Positions 18,049 through 27,203 are shown, counted from the first letter of the stretch. The stretch is DNA of 64,000 bases from Pseudomonadota bacterium (GCA_016202695.1 JACQOE010000048.1:47334-111333); one strand, 5' to 3'. The notes: generated by a model not told the origin, from the letters alone. A program made the numbers and translations.

Positions 18049-18314
18049 GTGCCCCCTTTCACGGATAGGTGCCACGGATGACGGCCTTCCAGGAGGCGAC
18101 GGCAAGGAGCGGGACGCGCCGCGATGCCGGGCGCATCGCCAGCGGCCCGCGACGCGGCCGGCGGCCCTGGAAGGCCGCCCTTCGGGTCGCCGTCCGTGCG
18201 CCCTCGGTTCGTCGGCGCCGCTCGCCGATGGTTCCGCATCGCCTTCGCGTCGCCTCCTGCCGAGGCCCCGCGGAGCGGCGATCACACGTGACACCTATCC
18301 GTGAAAGTGGGCAC
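18049..18314. mobile_element. 266-bp MITE-like element with 28-bp terminal inverted repeats and TA duplication
   Basis: The left terminus (18049-18076) and the reverse complement of the right terminus (18287-18314) agree at 26 of 28 bases; both begin GTGCCC and share CTTTCACGGATAGGTG. TA flanks both ends (18047-18048 and 18315-18316), the duplication made by IS630/Tc1-type transposases. AGGAGGCGACG also recurs in inverted form further inside. No transposase frame is present, so this is a non-autonomous element. It lies between the convergent stops of tctA and the LysR gene and leaves both proteins intact. Confidence 0.8.
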
Positions 18315-19228
18315 TAGGCTTCGCTGCCGGGCTCCCAATAGGGCCGCGGGCCGAAGGCGGCGGCGAGGAAGTCGACGAACGCCCGAATCTTCGCCGACAG
18401 GTACCGGCCTTGCGGATAGACGGCGAAGATCCCGCGCGGCTCGGGCATGGCCTCGCGAAGAACCGCCTCGAGGGCGCCGGACTTCAGGTCGCGGCCGCAG
18501 ATGAAGGTGGGGAGGAGCGCGAGGCCGAGTCCGCGCACGGCCGCCTCGCGCAGGACCTCGCCGTTGTTGGCGCGGAAGTTCCCGGCGATGCGCACCGTGA
18601 GCATCCTGCCGCCGACGCGGAACCGCCACTCGTCGCCCGAGGAGAAATAGGCATAGCCGAGGCAGTTGTGCGCCTTCAGGTCCTCGGGCCGGGCCGGGCG
18701 GCCGTGGCGCGCGAGGTAGGCGGGCGAGGCGCAGACCGCGGCGCGCGCCGGGGCGAGCCGGCGCGCGATCAGGCTCGAGTCGGCGAGCTGGCCGATGCGG
18801 ACGGCAACGTCGTAGCCCTCCTCGACGAGGTCGACGTAGCGGTCGTTGAGGGCGAGGTCGACCCCTAGGGCGGGATAGCGGGCCATGAAGTCGGGGATGA
18901 GCGGGGTGACATGCAGCACCCCGAACGACATCGGCGCGTTCACCCGCAGGAGCCCCTTGGGCTGGGAATGGAGGTGGCTCACCGAAAGCTCGGCCTCCTC
19001 CACCTCGGCGAGGATGCGCTTGCACCGCTGGTAGTAGTCGCGTCCGGTCTCGGTGAGGCTCAGGCGACGGGTGGTGCGGTTGAGGAGCCGCACGTCGAGA
19101 TGGTCCTCCAGCCGCTGGACGTGCTTGCTGACCGCCGACTTCGACATGCTGACCTGCGTCGCGGCGGCGGAGAAGCTTTCGGCCTCCACGACCCGCACGA
19201 AAAGCTGCATGCTGGCGAGCCTGTCCAC
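18314..19228 (-). CDS. LysR-family transcriptional regulator
   Basis: 304 residues. N-terminal winged helix (DRLASMQLFVRVVEAESFSAAATQVSMSKSAVSKHVQRLE) and a LysR substrate-binding domain of the CrgA/DhmR-like group (GLLRVNAPMSFGVLHVTPLIPDF, GYDVAVRIGQLADSSLIARRL, RGLGLALLPTFI). Start chosen at GTG 19228, which gives the usual 'xDRLASMQLF' beginning and has GGAGG at proper distance; a TTG five codons upstream would swallow that site. Divergent from a DoxX gene, its likely target. The TAG stop is built from the TA duplication and the first base of the inserted element; without the insertion the same TAG would form. Confidence 0.9.
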   Translation of the reverse strand: MDRLASMQLFVRVVEAESFSAAATQVSMSKSAVSKHVQRLEDHLDVRLLNRTTRRLSLTETGRDYYQRCKRILAEVEEAELSVSHLHSQPKGLLRVNAPMSFGVLHVTPLIPDFMARYPALGVDLALNDRYVDLVEEGYDVAVRIGQLADSSLIARRLAPARAAVCASPAYLARHGRPARPEDLKAHNCLGYAYFSSGDEWRFRVGGRMLTVRIAGNFRANNGEVLREAAVRGLGLALLPTFICGRDLKSGALEAVLREAMPEPRGIFAVYPQGRYLSAKIRAFVDFLAAAFGPRPYWEPGSEA

Positions 19229-19261
19229 GGGGACCTCCGTCAAGACAGTAGATAAATCGGA

Positions 19262-19273
19262 AACAATGTTGTT
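19262..19273. promoter_or_regulatory. Candidate LysR operator in the divergent promoter
   Basis: AACAA-TG-TTGTT sits in the AT-rich 126-bp gap between the LysR and DoxX starts. LysR proteins commonly bind short dyads of the T-N11-A type in exactly this position. No further evidence. Confidence 0.35.
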
Positions 19274-19354
19274 CCTATGGAGCAGATTGTCAAATCAAAA
19301 GCCGTCAATTAGCTTCCCCCTCGAGCAGTTGGACCGACCGAACGGAGGATCGTC

Positions 19355-19828
19355 ATGAGCGTGCAGACCCGCATCCCCAGTCTCGTCATTCCCGGGCTCG
19401 GGCGGTATTACGAGTCGCTCTCCGGCCTCGCCTGGCCGCTGGTGCGCGCGACCGCCGGCCTCCTTCTGGTGCCGCACGGGGCGCAGAAGCTCTTCGGCTG
19501 GTTCGGCGGCGGCGGCCTCGCCGGGACGGCGGCGTTCTTCTCCTCGAATCTGGGGCTGGAGCCGGGCCTCTTCTGGGCGCTCGTGGTCGCGATCACCGAG
19601 GTCTTCGGCGGCCTCGCCATCGCCGTCGGCTTCCTCACCCGGCCCGCCGCGCTCGCCGTCGTCGCACTGATGGCGGTCGCCGTGTTCGAGGTTCATCTCG
19701 GGGCCGGGTTCTTCTGGACCCAGGGCGGCTACGAGTACCCGCTGATGTGGGGGCTGATCGCGCTCGCGATCCTGTTCCGGGGCGCCGGCCCGCACTCGGT
19801 GGACGAACGGCTCGGGCGCGAGATCTAA
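19355..19828 (+). CDS. DoxX-family membrane protein
   Basis: 157 residues, four hydrophobic segments typical of DoxX (PLVRATAGLLLVPHGAQKLFGWFGGGG, FWALVVAITEVFGGLAIAVGFL, AALAVVALMAVAVFEVHL, YPLMWGLIALAILFRGAG). The HGAQKLFGWFGG motif is the family signature. Inner membrane; family members are linked to redox or quinone-related stress responses, but no reaction is assigned. ACGGAGG before the ATG. Transcribed divergently from the LysR gene, which probably controls it. Confidence 0.85.
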   Translation: MSVQTRIPSLVIPGLGRYYESLSGLAWPLVRATAGLLLVPHGAQKLFGWFGGGGLAGTAAFFSSNLGLEPGLFWALVVAITEVFGGLAIAVGFLTRPAALAVVALMAVAVFEVHLGAGFFWTQGGYEYPLMWGLIALAILFRGAGPHSVDERLGREI

Positions 19829-19874
19829 CGCTCCGGGGGAGGGCTCTCCTCGGGCCGCGACACGCCCCGAGGGG

Positions 19875-20636
19875 TCAGGCGGCGGTCCAGCCGCCGTCGA
19901 CGAAGAGCAGGCTGCCGGTGGTGAAGGAGGAGTCGTCGGAGGCGAGGAAGAGGGCGGCCTTCGCCACCTCCTCGGGGCGGGCGAAGCGGCCCAGGGGATG
20001 GCGCCCCTCCCAGCGCCGCCGGCGCTCGGCCGCGTCGGGATGGCGGGCCAGCGAGCGGGCGATCATCGCCGTTTCGGTCGCCCCCGGCATCACGCAGTTG
20101 ACGCGCACGCCGGCCGCCGCGTGGTCCACCGCCATCGCCCGGGTCAGGCTCACGATCGCGCCCTTGGAGGCGATGTAGGCGGCGTTGTTGCCGAGATTGT
20201 TCATCGCCAGCTGCGAGCCGACGGTGACGATCGCCCCGCGCCTCTCTGCGATCATCTGCCCCAGGACCGCCCGCGCCCAGAGGTAGGTTCCCTTGACGTT
20301 GACCGCGAAGGTGCGCTCCCAGGCGTCCTCGGCGATGGTCGGCACGGCGCCGCCGGGCGAGACCCCGGCCGAGGTCATCAGCACGTCGATGCGTCCCCAG
20401 GCGCCGAGGAGGTCGGCGACCGCGCGCCCGGCGGCGGCGGCGTCGGTGACGTCCGCCGGGTAGGTGCGCACGCCCCCGCCGGCGGCGCGAATCTCTCCCG
20501 CCACCCGGTCGAGCGCCTGTTCGTCCAGATCGACCAGGGCGAGGCGCGCGCCCTCGGCGGCGAACAGCCGCGCCGAGGCGGCGCCGATCCCCGAGCCCGC
20601 CCCGGTGACGATCGCGACCCGGCCTTCGAGCTTCAT
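19875..20636 (-). CDS. Short-chain dehydrogenase/reductase (SDR)
   Basis: 253 residues, classical SDR. NAD(P)-binding TGAGSGIG at 11-18, acidic residue after the second strand (LALVDLDEQ) favouring NAD, the catalytic Ser in TVGSQ and Tyr-Lys in AYIASKG, and the C-terminal GSLLFVDGGWTA. Cytoplasmic oxidoreductase for an alcohol/ketone pair; substrate not predictable. GCGAGGAG touches the ATG. Divergent from the MmgE/PrpD gene with a 133-bp promoter gap, and convergent with doxX. Confidence 0.9.
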   Translation of the reverse strand: MKLEGRVAIVTGAGSGIGAASARLFAAEGARLALVDLDEQALDRVAGEIRAAGGGVRTYPADVTDAAAAGRAVADLLGAWGRIDVLMTSAGVSPGGAVPTIAEDAWERTFAVNVKGTYLWARAVLGQMIAERRGAIVTVGSQLAMNNLGNNAAYIASKGAIVSLTRAMAVDHAAAGVRVNCVMPGATETAMIARSLARHPDAAERRRRWEGRHPLGRFARPEEVAKAALFLASDDSSFTTGSLLFVDGGWTAA

Positions 20637-20769
20637 CTCCTCGCCCTCCTTCCCGCTCCCCGGGCGCGGCCCGCCGCTTCCGCGCCCCGGCGATCCTGCT
20701 AGACTGGCGCCGATCGCACGCGAGCGCGGCTATAGCACCGGCCGGCGCCGAGGACCAGGGAGGATGGCG

Positions 20770-22152
20770 ATGAGCGATGAGCGCCTGAGGAGCGAGGAGG
20801 GGGTGCGGGCGCTCGCCGCCTGGGCGGCGGGCGTCGGCTTCGAGGACCTACCGGAGGCGGTGGTGCGTCGGACCGCGCTTCTCGTCGTCGACGACATCGC
20901 CGCCATGATCGCGGCCCGCGACGAGCCCGAGCTCCGCGCGCTGGTCGAACGCCTGCTCGCCGCCTCGGGGCCGGCCGAGGCGACGATCTTCCTCGGCGGG
21001 CGGCGGCGGGCCGACCGGGCGAGCGCGGCCCTGGCCAACGGCTTCGCCGCCACCTGGTGCGAGCTCGACGAGGGCAACCGGAGAAGCGTCTGCCACGGCG
21101 GGCTCTACGCCCTTCCGGCGGCGATCGCCGAGGCCGAGGCGACGGGGCTCCCGACCGCCGAGGTGCTGCGCGCGGTCGCGGTCGGCTACGAGGTGGCGGT
21201 GCGCTTCACCCGCGCCTTCCGCTTCCCCTCGCTCCCCGTCCACCCGCACGCGGCCTACGGCGGGATCGGCGCCGCCGCCGCCGTCGCCGCGGCGCGGCGC
21301 CTCGACGCCAAGTCGTTCCTCGACGCGCTCACCAACGCCTCGGCGCTGGTCATCGCCGGGCCGTTCAACCATGTGGTCGAGGGGGCGATGATCGAGAACG
21401 CTTGGCCGGGGGTGGCGGCTTGGCTCGGGTTCAAGTGCGCCGACTGGGCCGCGTGCGGGCTCTCCGGGCTCCTCTCCTCGCCCTACGACACCTACGCGCG
21501 CGTGCTCGGCGCCGCGACCGAGCCGGAGCGGCTCGGCGAGGGGCTGGGGCGGGACTGGGCCGTCGCCGACGGCTACAACAAGCTCTACGGCTGCTGCGGC
21601 TTCGCCCTGCCGATCGTCGAGGCGGTGCTGCCGCTGGTGCGGGGGCTGCCCCCGCGGCGGACCGCGGCCGAGATCGAGGGCGTCGTCGTCGAGAGCCACC
21701 GGCTCGGCCTCGCCCTCAGCGAGCGGGCGCCGCGGACCACGCTCGGCGCGCGCTTCTCGCTCCCCCACATCGTCGCCGCGGCCTGCGTCTACGGCCACGC
21801 CGGCGGCGAGGCGTTCAGCCGCGCCAGCCTCGCCGACCCCGAGGTCGTGCGGCTCCGCGAGCGCGTCGAGCTCAGGCCCTTCGCGCCCGAGATGCCCTGG
21901 CCCAACGACCGGCCGGCGCGGGTCAGGCTCGTCTTCCGCGACGGCACCGCCGTGGTCGGCGAGTGCCTGAGCGCGCCGGGCGGGCCCGACAACCCCTATC
22001 CGGCCGAGGTGGTGCTGGAGAAGGCCCGCGGCCTCGCCGGCGCCGTCTACCCGGGCTACGCCGGGGTGGCGGCGCGGCTGGTCGCCCTGGAGGAGGGGCT
22101 CGTCCGCCGGCCCTGGGCCGAGCTGGTGGGCGAGCTGGTCCGCCCCGCTTGA
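20770..22152 (+). CDS. MmgE/PrpD-family protein
   Basis: 460 residues of the 2-methylcitrate dehydratase/iminodisuccinate epimerase superfamily. Features: N-terminal helical domain (RTALLVVDDIAAMIAARDEPE), FAATWCELDEGNRR, HPHAAYGGIGAAAAVAAARRL, ADGYNKLYGCCGFALPIVEAVLPL and the C-terminal alpha/beta domain (RVELRPFAPEMPWPNDRPARV). Members act on tricarboxylates or imino-dicarboxylates; the exact substrate here is unknown. Two ATGs compete: 20764 abuts GGGAGG, whereas 20770 has it at the right distance and was preferred. Followed after 169 bp by an MFS carrier that may import its substrate. Confidence 0.88.
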   Translation: MSDERLRSEEGVRALAAWAAGVGFEDLPEAVVRRTALLVVDDIAAMIAARDEPELRALVERLLAASGPAEATIFLGGRRRADRASAALANGFAATWCELDEGNRRSVCHGGLYALPAAIAEAEATGLPTAEVLRAVAVGYEVAVRFTRAFRFPSLPVHPHAAYGGIGAAAAVAAARRLDAKSFLDALTNASALVIAGPFNHVVEGAMIENAWPGVAAWLGFKCADWAACGLSGLLSSPYDTYARVLGAATEPERLGEGLGRDWAVADGYNKLYGCCGFALPIVEAVLPLVRGLPPRRTAAEIEGVVVESHRLGLALSERAPRTTLGARFSLPHIVAAACVYGHAGGEAFSRASLADPEVVRLRERVELRPFAPEMPWPNDRPARVRLVFRDGTAVVGECLSAPGGPDNPYPAEVVLEKARGLAGAVYPGYAGVAARLVALEEGLVRRPWAELVGELVRPA

Positions 22153-22246
22153 AGGCGCCGCCGGCCGGCCCCGCCGGCGCGGCCGAACGCCGCGCCGGGG
22201 CGGGGCTTTCGCCACCGGCGGCGGTCCTGCTACAACCCACGGGTCC

Positions 22247-22289
22247 GGCCGCGCCTCCGCCTCGCCTGTCCGGGCGAGGCGGCGCGGCC
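22247..22289. promoter_or_regulatory. Long G+C-rich hairpin upstream of the MFS gene
   Basis: GGCCGCGCC (22247-22255) pairs with GGCGCGGCC (22281-22289) and CGCCTCGCC (22258-22266) with GGCGAGGCG (22273-22281), with one shared base and a two-base bulge. Stem ends 32 bp before the MFS start codon. No T-tract follows, so it is a weak terminator candidate; an RNA-level control element is equally likely. Confidence 0.45.
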
Positions 22290-22321
22290 CTTGCGCCCCC
22301 ACCGGCTGGAAGCCTGAGCCG

Positions 22322-23581
22322 ATGACCGCCGCGACCGAATCCCCACCGTTCGTGCCTTCGGCGCATCCCTACCGGTGGGCGATGTTGGCGGGGGTGTGGC
22401 TCATCTACTACTGCTTCGGACTGACCGTGGCGGCGATGGCGCCGCTCGTCCTGCCGATCACCCGCGAGCTGGGCCTGAGCCATTCGGCCATGGGGGGCGT
22501 GCTCGGGGCCTGGCCGCTGGTCTACATCGCCTCGGCCGTTCCCTGCGGCGCCATGCTCGACCGCTTCGGGCTCCGCGTGTCGCTGTTCCTGGCCGCGTTG
22601 CTCATCGGTCTCTCGGGGCTCTTTCGCTCGCTCGCCGTCGACCATCTGAGCCTGTTTCTCGCGGTCGCGGTCTTCGGCCTCGGCGGGCCGCTGATCTCGG
22701 TCGGGGCGCCGAAACTCATCAGCCTGTGGTTCGACGGCAAGGAGCGGGGGCTGGCGATGGGCATCTACATCTCCGGTCCGGCGCTCGGCAACATCACCTC
22801 GCTCTCGCTCACCAACAGCGTGATGATGCCGCTCCTCGGCGGAAACTGGCGGACCGTGCTCCTCTCCTACGCCGTCTTCGTGCTGGGGGCCGGCGCCGGC
22901 TGGCTCGTCCTCTCCGCCCATCCGGCGAGCCGCGCCGTCGAGCGGCGCGCCGCGGCCGAGCCCAGGCGGCCCCAGCTCCAGGTGTTCGCCGACCTGATCC
23001 GTGTGCCCTCGGTGCGGATCGTGCTGGTGATGAGCGTCGGCATGTTCTTCTTCAATCACGGGCTCAACAACTGGCTCCCCGAGATTCTGCGGACCGGCGG
23101 CATGGACGCGATGGCGGCGGGATTCTGGGCGTCGATCCCGACCGCGGTCGGGGTCGCCGGGGCGCTGGTCATTCCGCGGCTGGCGGTGCCGTCGCGGCGG
23201 CTCGCGATCCTGTTCACCCTGTTCGCCTGCGCCGGGGGTGCGACGCTGCTGATCCACAGCCCCGCCGGGCCGCTGCTCGCGCTCGGCCTCACCCTGCAGG
23301 GGATCGCGCGAAGCTCGATGATGGCGGTCAGCGTGCTGGTGCTGATGGAGACGCGCGAGGTGGGCTCGCGCTACATGGGCGCCGCCGGGGGCATGTTCTT
23401 CTCCGCCGCCGAGATGGGCGGCGTGCTGGGGCCGCTCACCATCGGCATCCTCTACGACCTGACCGGCGGCTTCGCCGCGGCGCTCAACCTGCTCACCGGG
23501 ATTTGCGTCGCGCTGATGCTCCTCCTCTGGGTCCTCCGGCGCACCACCGCGCGCGCGAGTGCGCCGGTGGCCAATCCCTGA
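22322..23581 (+). CDS. Major facilitator superfamily transporter
   Basis: 419 residues with about 12 hydrophobic segments in two six-helix halves. The MFS loop motif between helices 2 and 3 appears as GAMLDRFGLRVSLF; the second half opens with IVLVMSVGMFFFNHGLNNWLPEIL, recalling CynX/nitrate-nitrite or monocarboxylate-type carriers. Inner-membrane carrier, substrate unknown. Follows the MmgE/PrpD gene in the same direction, so uptake of an organic acid is a reasonable inference. The start is the ATG at 22322; the next gene starts 58 bp beyond the stop. Confidence 0.88.
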   Translation: MTAATESPPFVPSAHPYRWAMLAGVWLIYYCFGLTVAAMAPLVLPITRELGLSHSAMGGVLGAWPLVYIASAVPCGAMLDRFGLRVSLFLAALLIGLSGLFRSLAVDHLSLFLAVAVFGLGGPLISVGAPKLISLWFDGKERGLAMGIYISGPALGNITSLSLTNSVMMPLLGGNWRTVLLSYAVFVLGAGAGWLVLSAHPASRAVERRAAAEPRRPQLQVFADLIRVPSVRIVLVMSVGMFFFNHGLNNWLPEILRTGGMDAMAAGFWASIPTAVGVAGALVIPRLAVPSRRLAILFTLFACAGGATLLIHSPAGPLLALGLTLQGIARSSMMAVSVLVLMETREVGSRYMGAAGGMFFSAAEMGGVLGPLTIGILYDLTGGFAAALNLLTGICVALMLLLWVLRRTTARASAPVANP

Positions 23582-23639
23582 GGGCGCGGGGCGCAGTGGC
23601 GGGACCGCCCGGACCGGCAGGGTCGTCCGCGAGGCGATC

Positions 23640-24974
23640 ATGACCGCCGTCGTCGAGGTGACCATCGAGGAGGTGGGGAGCCGCGGCGACGGCGTCGCCC
23701 GCCACCAGGGGGCGAAGCTGTTCGTGCCCTTCGCCGCCGCCGGCGATCGCGCGCGGGTGCGGATCGGCGCCAGGCGTGCCGACGGCTTCGCCGCCGCCCT
23801 GGTCGAGATCGTCTCCCCGGGGCCCGGGCGCGGCCGGCCGCCCTGCCGCCACTTCGGAGCCTGCGGCGGCTGCGCGCTGCAGCACCTCGACGAGGGCTCC
23901 TACGCGGCCTGGAAGCGGGGCCAGGTCATCGCCGCGCTCGCCCACCGGGGGCTCGACGCCGGGGCGGTCGCCGACCTGGTGCGGGCGCGTCCCTTGGCGC
24001 GCCGCCGGGCCCGGTTCGTCGCCGAGCGACGCGGCGGGCGGGTCGTCCTCGGCTTCAACCGGCGCGCCAGCCACGAGGTGATCGAGTTGGGCGAGTGCCC
24101 GGTGCTGCTGCCCGGGCTGTTCGCGCTCGCCGGGCCGCTCGGCGCCGGCCTGGCGGCGGTGCTGCCGCCGGGCGGGCGGGCCGAGGTCGCCGTCAACCTC
24201 ACCGAAAGCGGGGCCGATGCGGTGGTGATCGGGCGCGGGGCGCCGGGGCCGGGTGAGCGCGAGCGCCTCGCCCGCCTCGCCGAGGAGGCGGATCTCGCCC
24301 GGCTCTCCTGGCAGCGACGCGACGGCGGGCCGCCCGAGCCGATCGCCGTGCGCCGGCCCGTCCGGGTGGTGTTCGGCGGCGTTCCCGTCGAGCCGCCCCC
24401 GGGCGCCTTCCTGCAGGCGACGGCCGCGGCCGAGGGGGCGATGACGGCCGAGATCATGGCCGCGCTGGCCGGGGTTCGCGCCCCGGTCGCCGACCTCTTC
24501 GCCGGCTGCGGGACGTTCACGTTCCCGCTCGCCGCCGTCGCCCCGGTCGAGGCGGTCGAGGGCGACGCGGCGATGGTGGCGGCGATCCGCGCGGCGGCGG
24601 GCGCGGCGGGGCTCGCCGGGCGGGTGCGCGCGGCGGCCCGCGACCTCGACCGCGCCCCCCTCTCGCCCGCCGAGCTCGCGGCCTTCGGCGCGGTGGTGTT
24701 CGATCCGCCGCGAACCGGGGCCAGGCGGCAGGCGGCCGAGATCGCCGCCTCGCCGGTGCCGCTGGTCGTCGCCGTCTCGTGCCATCCCGGGACCTTCGCC
24801 CGCGACGCGCGCCTGCTGGTGGCCGGCGGCTATCGCCTCGATCGCGTGCTGCCCGTCGACCAGTTCCTGTGGTCCCCGCACGTCGAGATCGTCGCCGTCT
24901 TCCGCCGGATTGCCCGGCTCCCCGCATCCGGCGGGCGGATCCGGGGGCGAAAAACGCCCTCGAAAGAACGGTGA
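23640..24974 (+). CDS. rlmD: 23S rRNA (uracil-5-)-methyltransferase, RlmD/RumA-type
   Basis: 444 residues. N-terminal TRAM domain (VEVTIEEVGSRGDGVAR...LFVPFAAAGDRARVRI), the four cysteines of an iron-sulfur cluster (Cys69, Cys75, Cys78, Cys153: CRHFGACGGC and LGECP), AdoMet-binding DLFAGCGTFTFPLA, FDPPRTGAR, and catalytic VSCHPGTFARD, where the Cys attacks uracil C6. It methylates a uridine of 23S rRNA. It is a housekeeping gene lodged between catabolic genes. GAGG precedes ATG 23640. Homologous TrmA/RlmC enzymes differ in site; the iron-sulfur cysteines favour RlmD/RlmC. Confidence 0.9.
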   Translation: MTAVVEVTIEEVGSRGDGVARHQGAKLFVPFAAAGDRARVRIGARRADGFAAALVEIVSPGPGRGRPPCRHFGACGGCALQHLDEGSYAAWKRGQVIAALAHRGLDAGAVADLVRARPLARRRARFVAERRGGRVVLGFNRRASHEVIELGECPVLLPGLFALAGPLGAGLAAVLPPGGRAEVAVNLTESGADAVVIGRGAPGPGERERLARLAEEADLARLSWQRRDGGPPEPIAVRRPVRVVFGGVPVEPPPGAFLQATAAAEGAMTAEIMAALAGVRAPVADLFAGCGTFTFPLAAVAPVEAVEGDAAMVAAIRAAAGAAGLAGRVRAAARDLDRAPLSPAELAAFGAVVFDPPRTGARRQAAEIAASPVPLVVAVSCHPGTFARDARLLVAGGYRLDRVLPVDQFLWSPHVEIVAVFRRIARLPASGGRIRGRKTPSKER

Positions 24975-25097
24975 AGATCGGTAATGCTGTCGCCTGCCGC
25001 CGGCGCTGGCGGAACGGGTGGCCAACGACGGGAGAAGGTTGCGAGCCGCGCCGGGCGGCGGCTGGGAGCGATGCGCACCCGGCCGGAGAGAGAGGAG

Positions 25098-27203
25098 ATG
25101 TCGCGCACCATCCGGGTCGGGATTGACGTCGGCGGAACCTTCACCGACCTCTACCTGTTCGAGGAGGGAAGCGGGACGGTCGTCCGGCACAAGCTTCCGT
25201 CCACGCCCGAGGACCCGCACCAGGCGCCGGTTCGCGGCCTGGTCGAGCTCCTGCGCAAGGCCGGGGCGAGGCCGGCCGAGGTCGGCTTCGTCGGCCTGGG
25301 GACGACGGTCGCCACCAACGCGCTCCTCGAACGCAAGGGCGCGCCGACCGGCCTGATCACGACCAAGGGGTTCCGCGACCTCCTCGAGATCGGGCGCCAG
25401 AAGCGCCCCAGCGTCTACGATCCGTTCGCGCGCCGGCCGGACCCGCTGGTGAGGCGGGAGCTCCGTCTCGAGGTCGAGGAGCGGATCGGCGCCGACGGCA
25501 CCGTCATCCGCGCCCTCGACGAGGAGGGTGTGGCGCGCGCCCTCGCCGCGCTCCTCGCCGCGAGCGTCGAGAGCGTCGCCATCTGCTTCCTCAACGCCTA
25601 TGTCGAACCCGACCACGAGCGCCGGGCAGCGGCGATCGCGCGCGCGCGCTGGCCAGGCGGCCACGTCAGCGTCTCGCACGAGATTCTGCCCGAGTTCCGC
25701 GAGTACGAGCGGCTCAACTCGACCGTGGTCAACGCCTATCTGGCGCCCCGCATGCAACGCTACCTCGCCGAGTTCGCCGACGAGGTCGCCGGGCTCGGCA
25801 TCCCCGAGCCCCCGTTCGTGATGAATTCGGGGGGCGGGGTGGTCAGCCCCGCGCTCGCCGGCCGGCGGCCCATCGACTGCCTCCTCTCCGGCCCGAGCGG
25901 CGGGGTGAGCGGGGCCACCTTCCTGGCCGGGATGGTCGGGCTGAAGGACATCGTCGCCTTCGACATGGGCGGGACCAGCACCGACGTCTGCCTGGTGCGC
26001 GACGGGCGGCCGGAGGTCACGCACGCGCGAATGGTCGACGGCCTCCCGGTCCGGCTGACCGCGCTCGACATCCACACCGTCGGCGCGGGCGGGAGCAGCG
26101 TCGCCTGGATCGACGCCGGCGGGCTCCTGCGGGTGGGGCCGCGGAGCGTCGGCGCCAAGCCGGGGCCGGCCTGCTACGGCACCGGCGGCGAGGAGGCGAC
26201 CGTCACCGACGCCAACGTCGTCCTCGGCCGGCTGAACCCGAAGCATCTCCTCGGCGGGAGCCTGCCGATCGACGCCGGGCGCGCCTTCGCCGCCATCGAG
26301 CGCAATATCGCCCGCCGGAAGGGGCTGGACGTGCGCGAGGCGGCGGCGGCGATCCTCGCCGTCTCCAACACCAGCGTCGCCCAGGCCATCCGCTTCGTCT
26401 CGGTCGAGCGGGGGCTCGATCCCGCCGGCTTTGAGCTCGTCGCCTTCGGCGGCGCCGGCCCGCTGCACGCCGCGGCGGTGGCGCGCGAGCTGGGCATGTC
26501 GGTGCTCGTGCCCGAGAGCCCGGGCGTGCTCTGCGCGATGGGGGTCCTCACCAAGGACATCCAGATCGATCTCGGCCGCACGCGCCTCCTCAGGGCCTCG
26601 GCCGCGAACGCGCCGGGCGAGGTGGACGCGCTCTTCGCCGGGCTCGAGCGCGAGGCGCGCTCGGCGTTCGCGACCGGCGGGCTGGCCGGCGACGGCCTGG
26701 AGGTGGGCCGGACCGTCGATGCCCGTTATGCGGGGCAGAACTACGAGCTCTCGGCCCCGGTGCCGCCGGGGGCGCGGGGCGCCGGGGCGCTCGCCGCGGT
26801 GAAGGCGGCGTTCCATGCCGAGCACAGGCGCCTCTACGGCTACGACCGGCCCGAGGCCGAGGTCGAGCTGGTCACGTTCCGGCTCAAGGCGACGCTTCCG
26901 GTCAAGAACCCCGATGTCGGCCGCCGGCGCGACCGGCGGCGGGCGGGCGGGCCGGCGCCGGTCGGGCGGCGCCGGGTGTTTTTCGAGGAGGCGGGCGGGT
27001 TCGTCGACTGCCCGGTCTACGAGCGGGCCGACCTCGCGGTCGGCGACGCGCTCGCCGGTCCGGCCGTGGTCGAGCAGATGGACGCGACGACCGTGCTCCC
27101 GCCCGACTTCCGGGCCGAGGTCGATACCCTCCTCAATCTCCGCCTGACGCGCAGCGGGCCGGCGGCGGCGCCCGCGGTCGGGGCGGCGGAGGCCCGGGCG
27201 TGA
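25098..27203 (+). CDS. Hydantoinase/oxoprolinase subunit A (HyuA-type), second copy
   Basis: 701 residues, full length for the family. MSRTIRVGIDVGGTFTDLYLF opens the nucleotide-binding domain; AFDMGGTSTDVCLV is the second phosphate loop, GAGGSSVAWID and LVAFGGAGPLHAAAVAREL follow. Differs clearly from the copy at 1-1852, so the two pairs probably handle different cyclic amides. GGAG lies 9 bases before ATG 25098. Its TGA overlaps the GTG of the B-subunit gene, so the two are translationally coupled. Start of a plus-strand run to 32596 with RidA, AtuA-like, DUF4387 and deaminase-like genes, suggesting use of an N-heterocyclic compound. Confidence 0.92.
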   Translation: MSRTIRVGIDVGGTFTDLYLFEEGSGTVVRHKLPSTPEDPHQAPVRGLVELLRKAGARPAEVGFVGLGTTVATNALLERKGAPTGLITTKGFRDLLEIGRQKRPSVYDPFARRPDPLVRRELRLEVEERIGADGTVIRALDEEGVARALAALLAASVESVAICFLNAYVEPDHERRAAAIARARWPGGHVSVSHEILPEFREYERLNSTVVNAYLAPRMQRYLAEFADEVAGLGIPEPPFVMNSGGGVVSPALAGRRPIDCLLSGPSGGVSGATFLAGMVGLKDIVAFDMGGTSTDVCLVRDGRPEVTHARMVDGLPVRLTALDIHTVGAGGSSVAWIDAGGLLRVGPRSVGAKPGPACYGTGGEEATVTDANVVLGRLNPKHLLGGSLPIDAGRAFAAIERNIARRKGLDVREAAAAILAVSNTSVAQAIRFVSVERGLDPAGFELVAFGGAGPLHAAAVARELGMSVLVPESPGVLCAMGVLTKDIQIDLGRTRLLRASAANAPGEVDALFAGLEREARSAFATGGLAGDGLEVGRTVDARYAGQNYELSAPVPPGARGAGALAAVKAAFHAEHRRLYGYDRPEAEVELVTFRLKATLPVKNPDVGRRRDRRRAGGPAPVGRRRVFFEEAGGFVDCPVYERADLAVGDALAGPAVVEQMDATTVLPPDFRAEVDTLLNLRLTRSGPAAAPAVGAAEARA

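Noticed and set aside
18061..18317. Short open frames inside the 266-bp inverted-repeat element
   Set aside because: They start within or near the terminal repeats on both strands, have no ribosome site and no similarity to transposase motifs.
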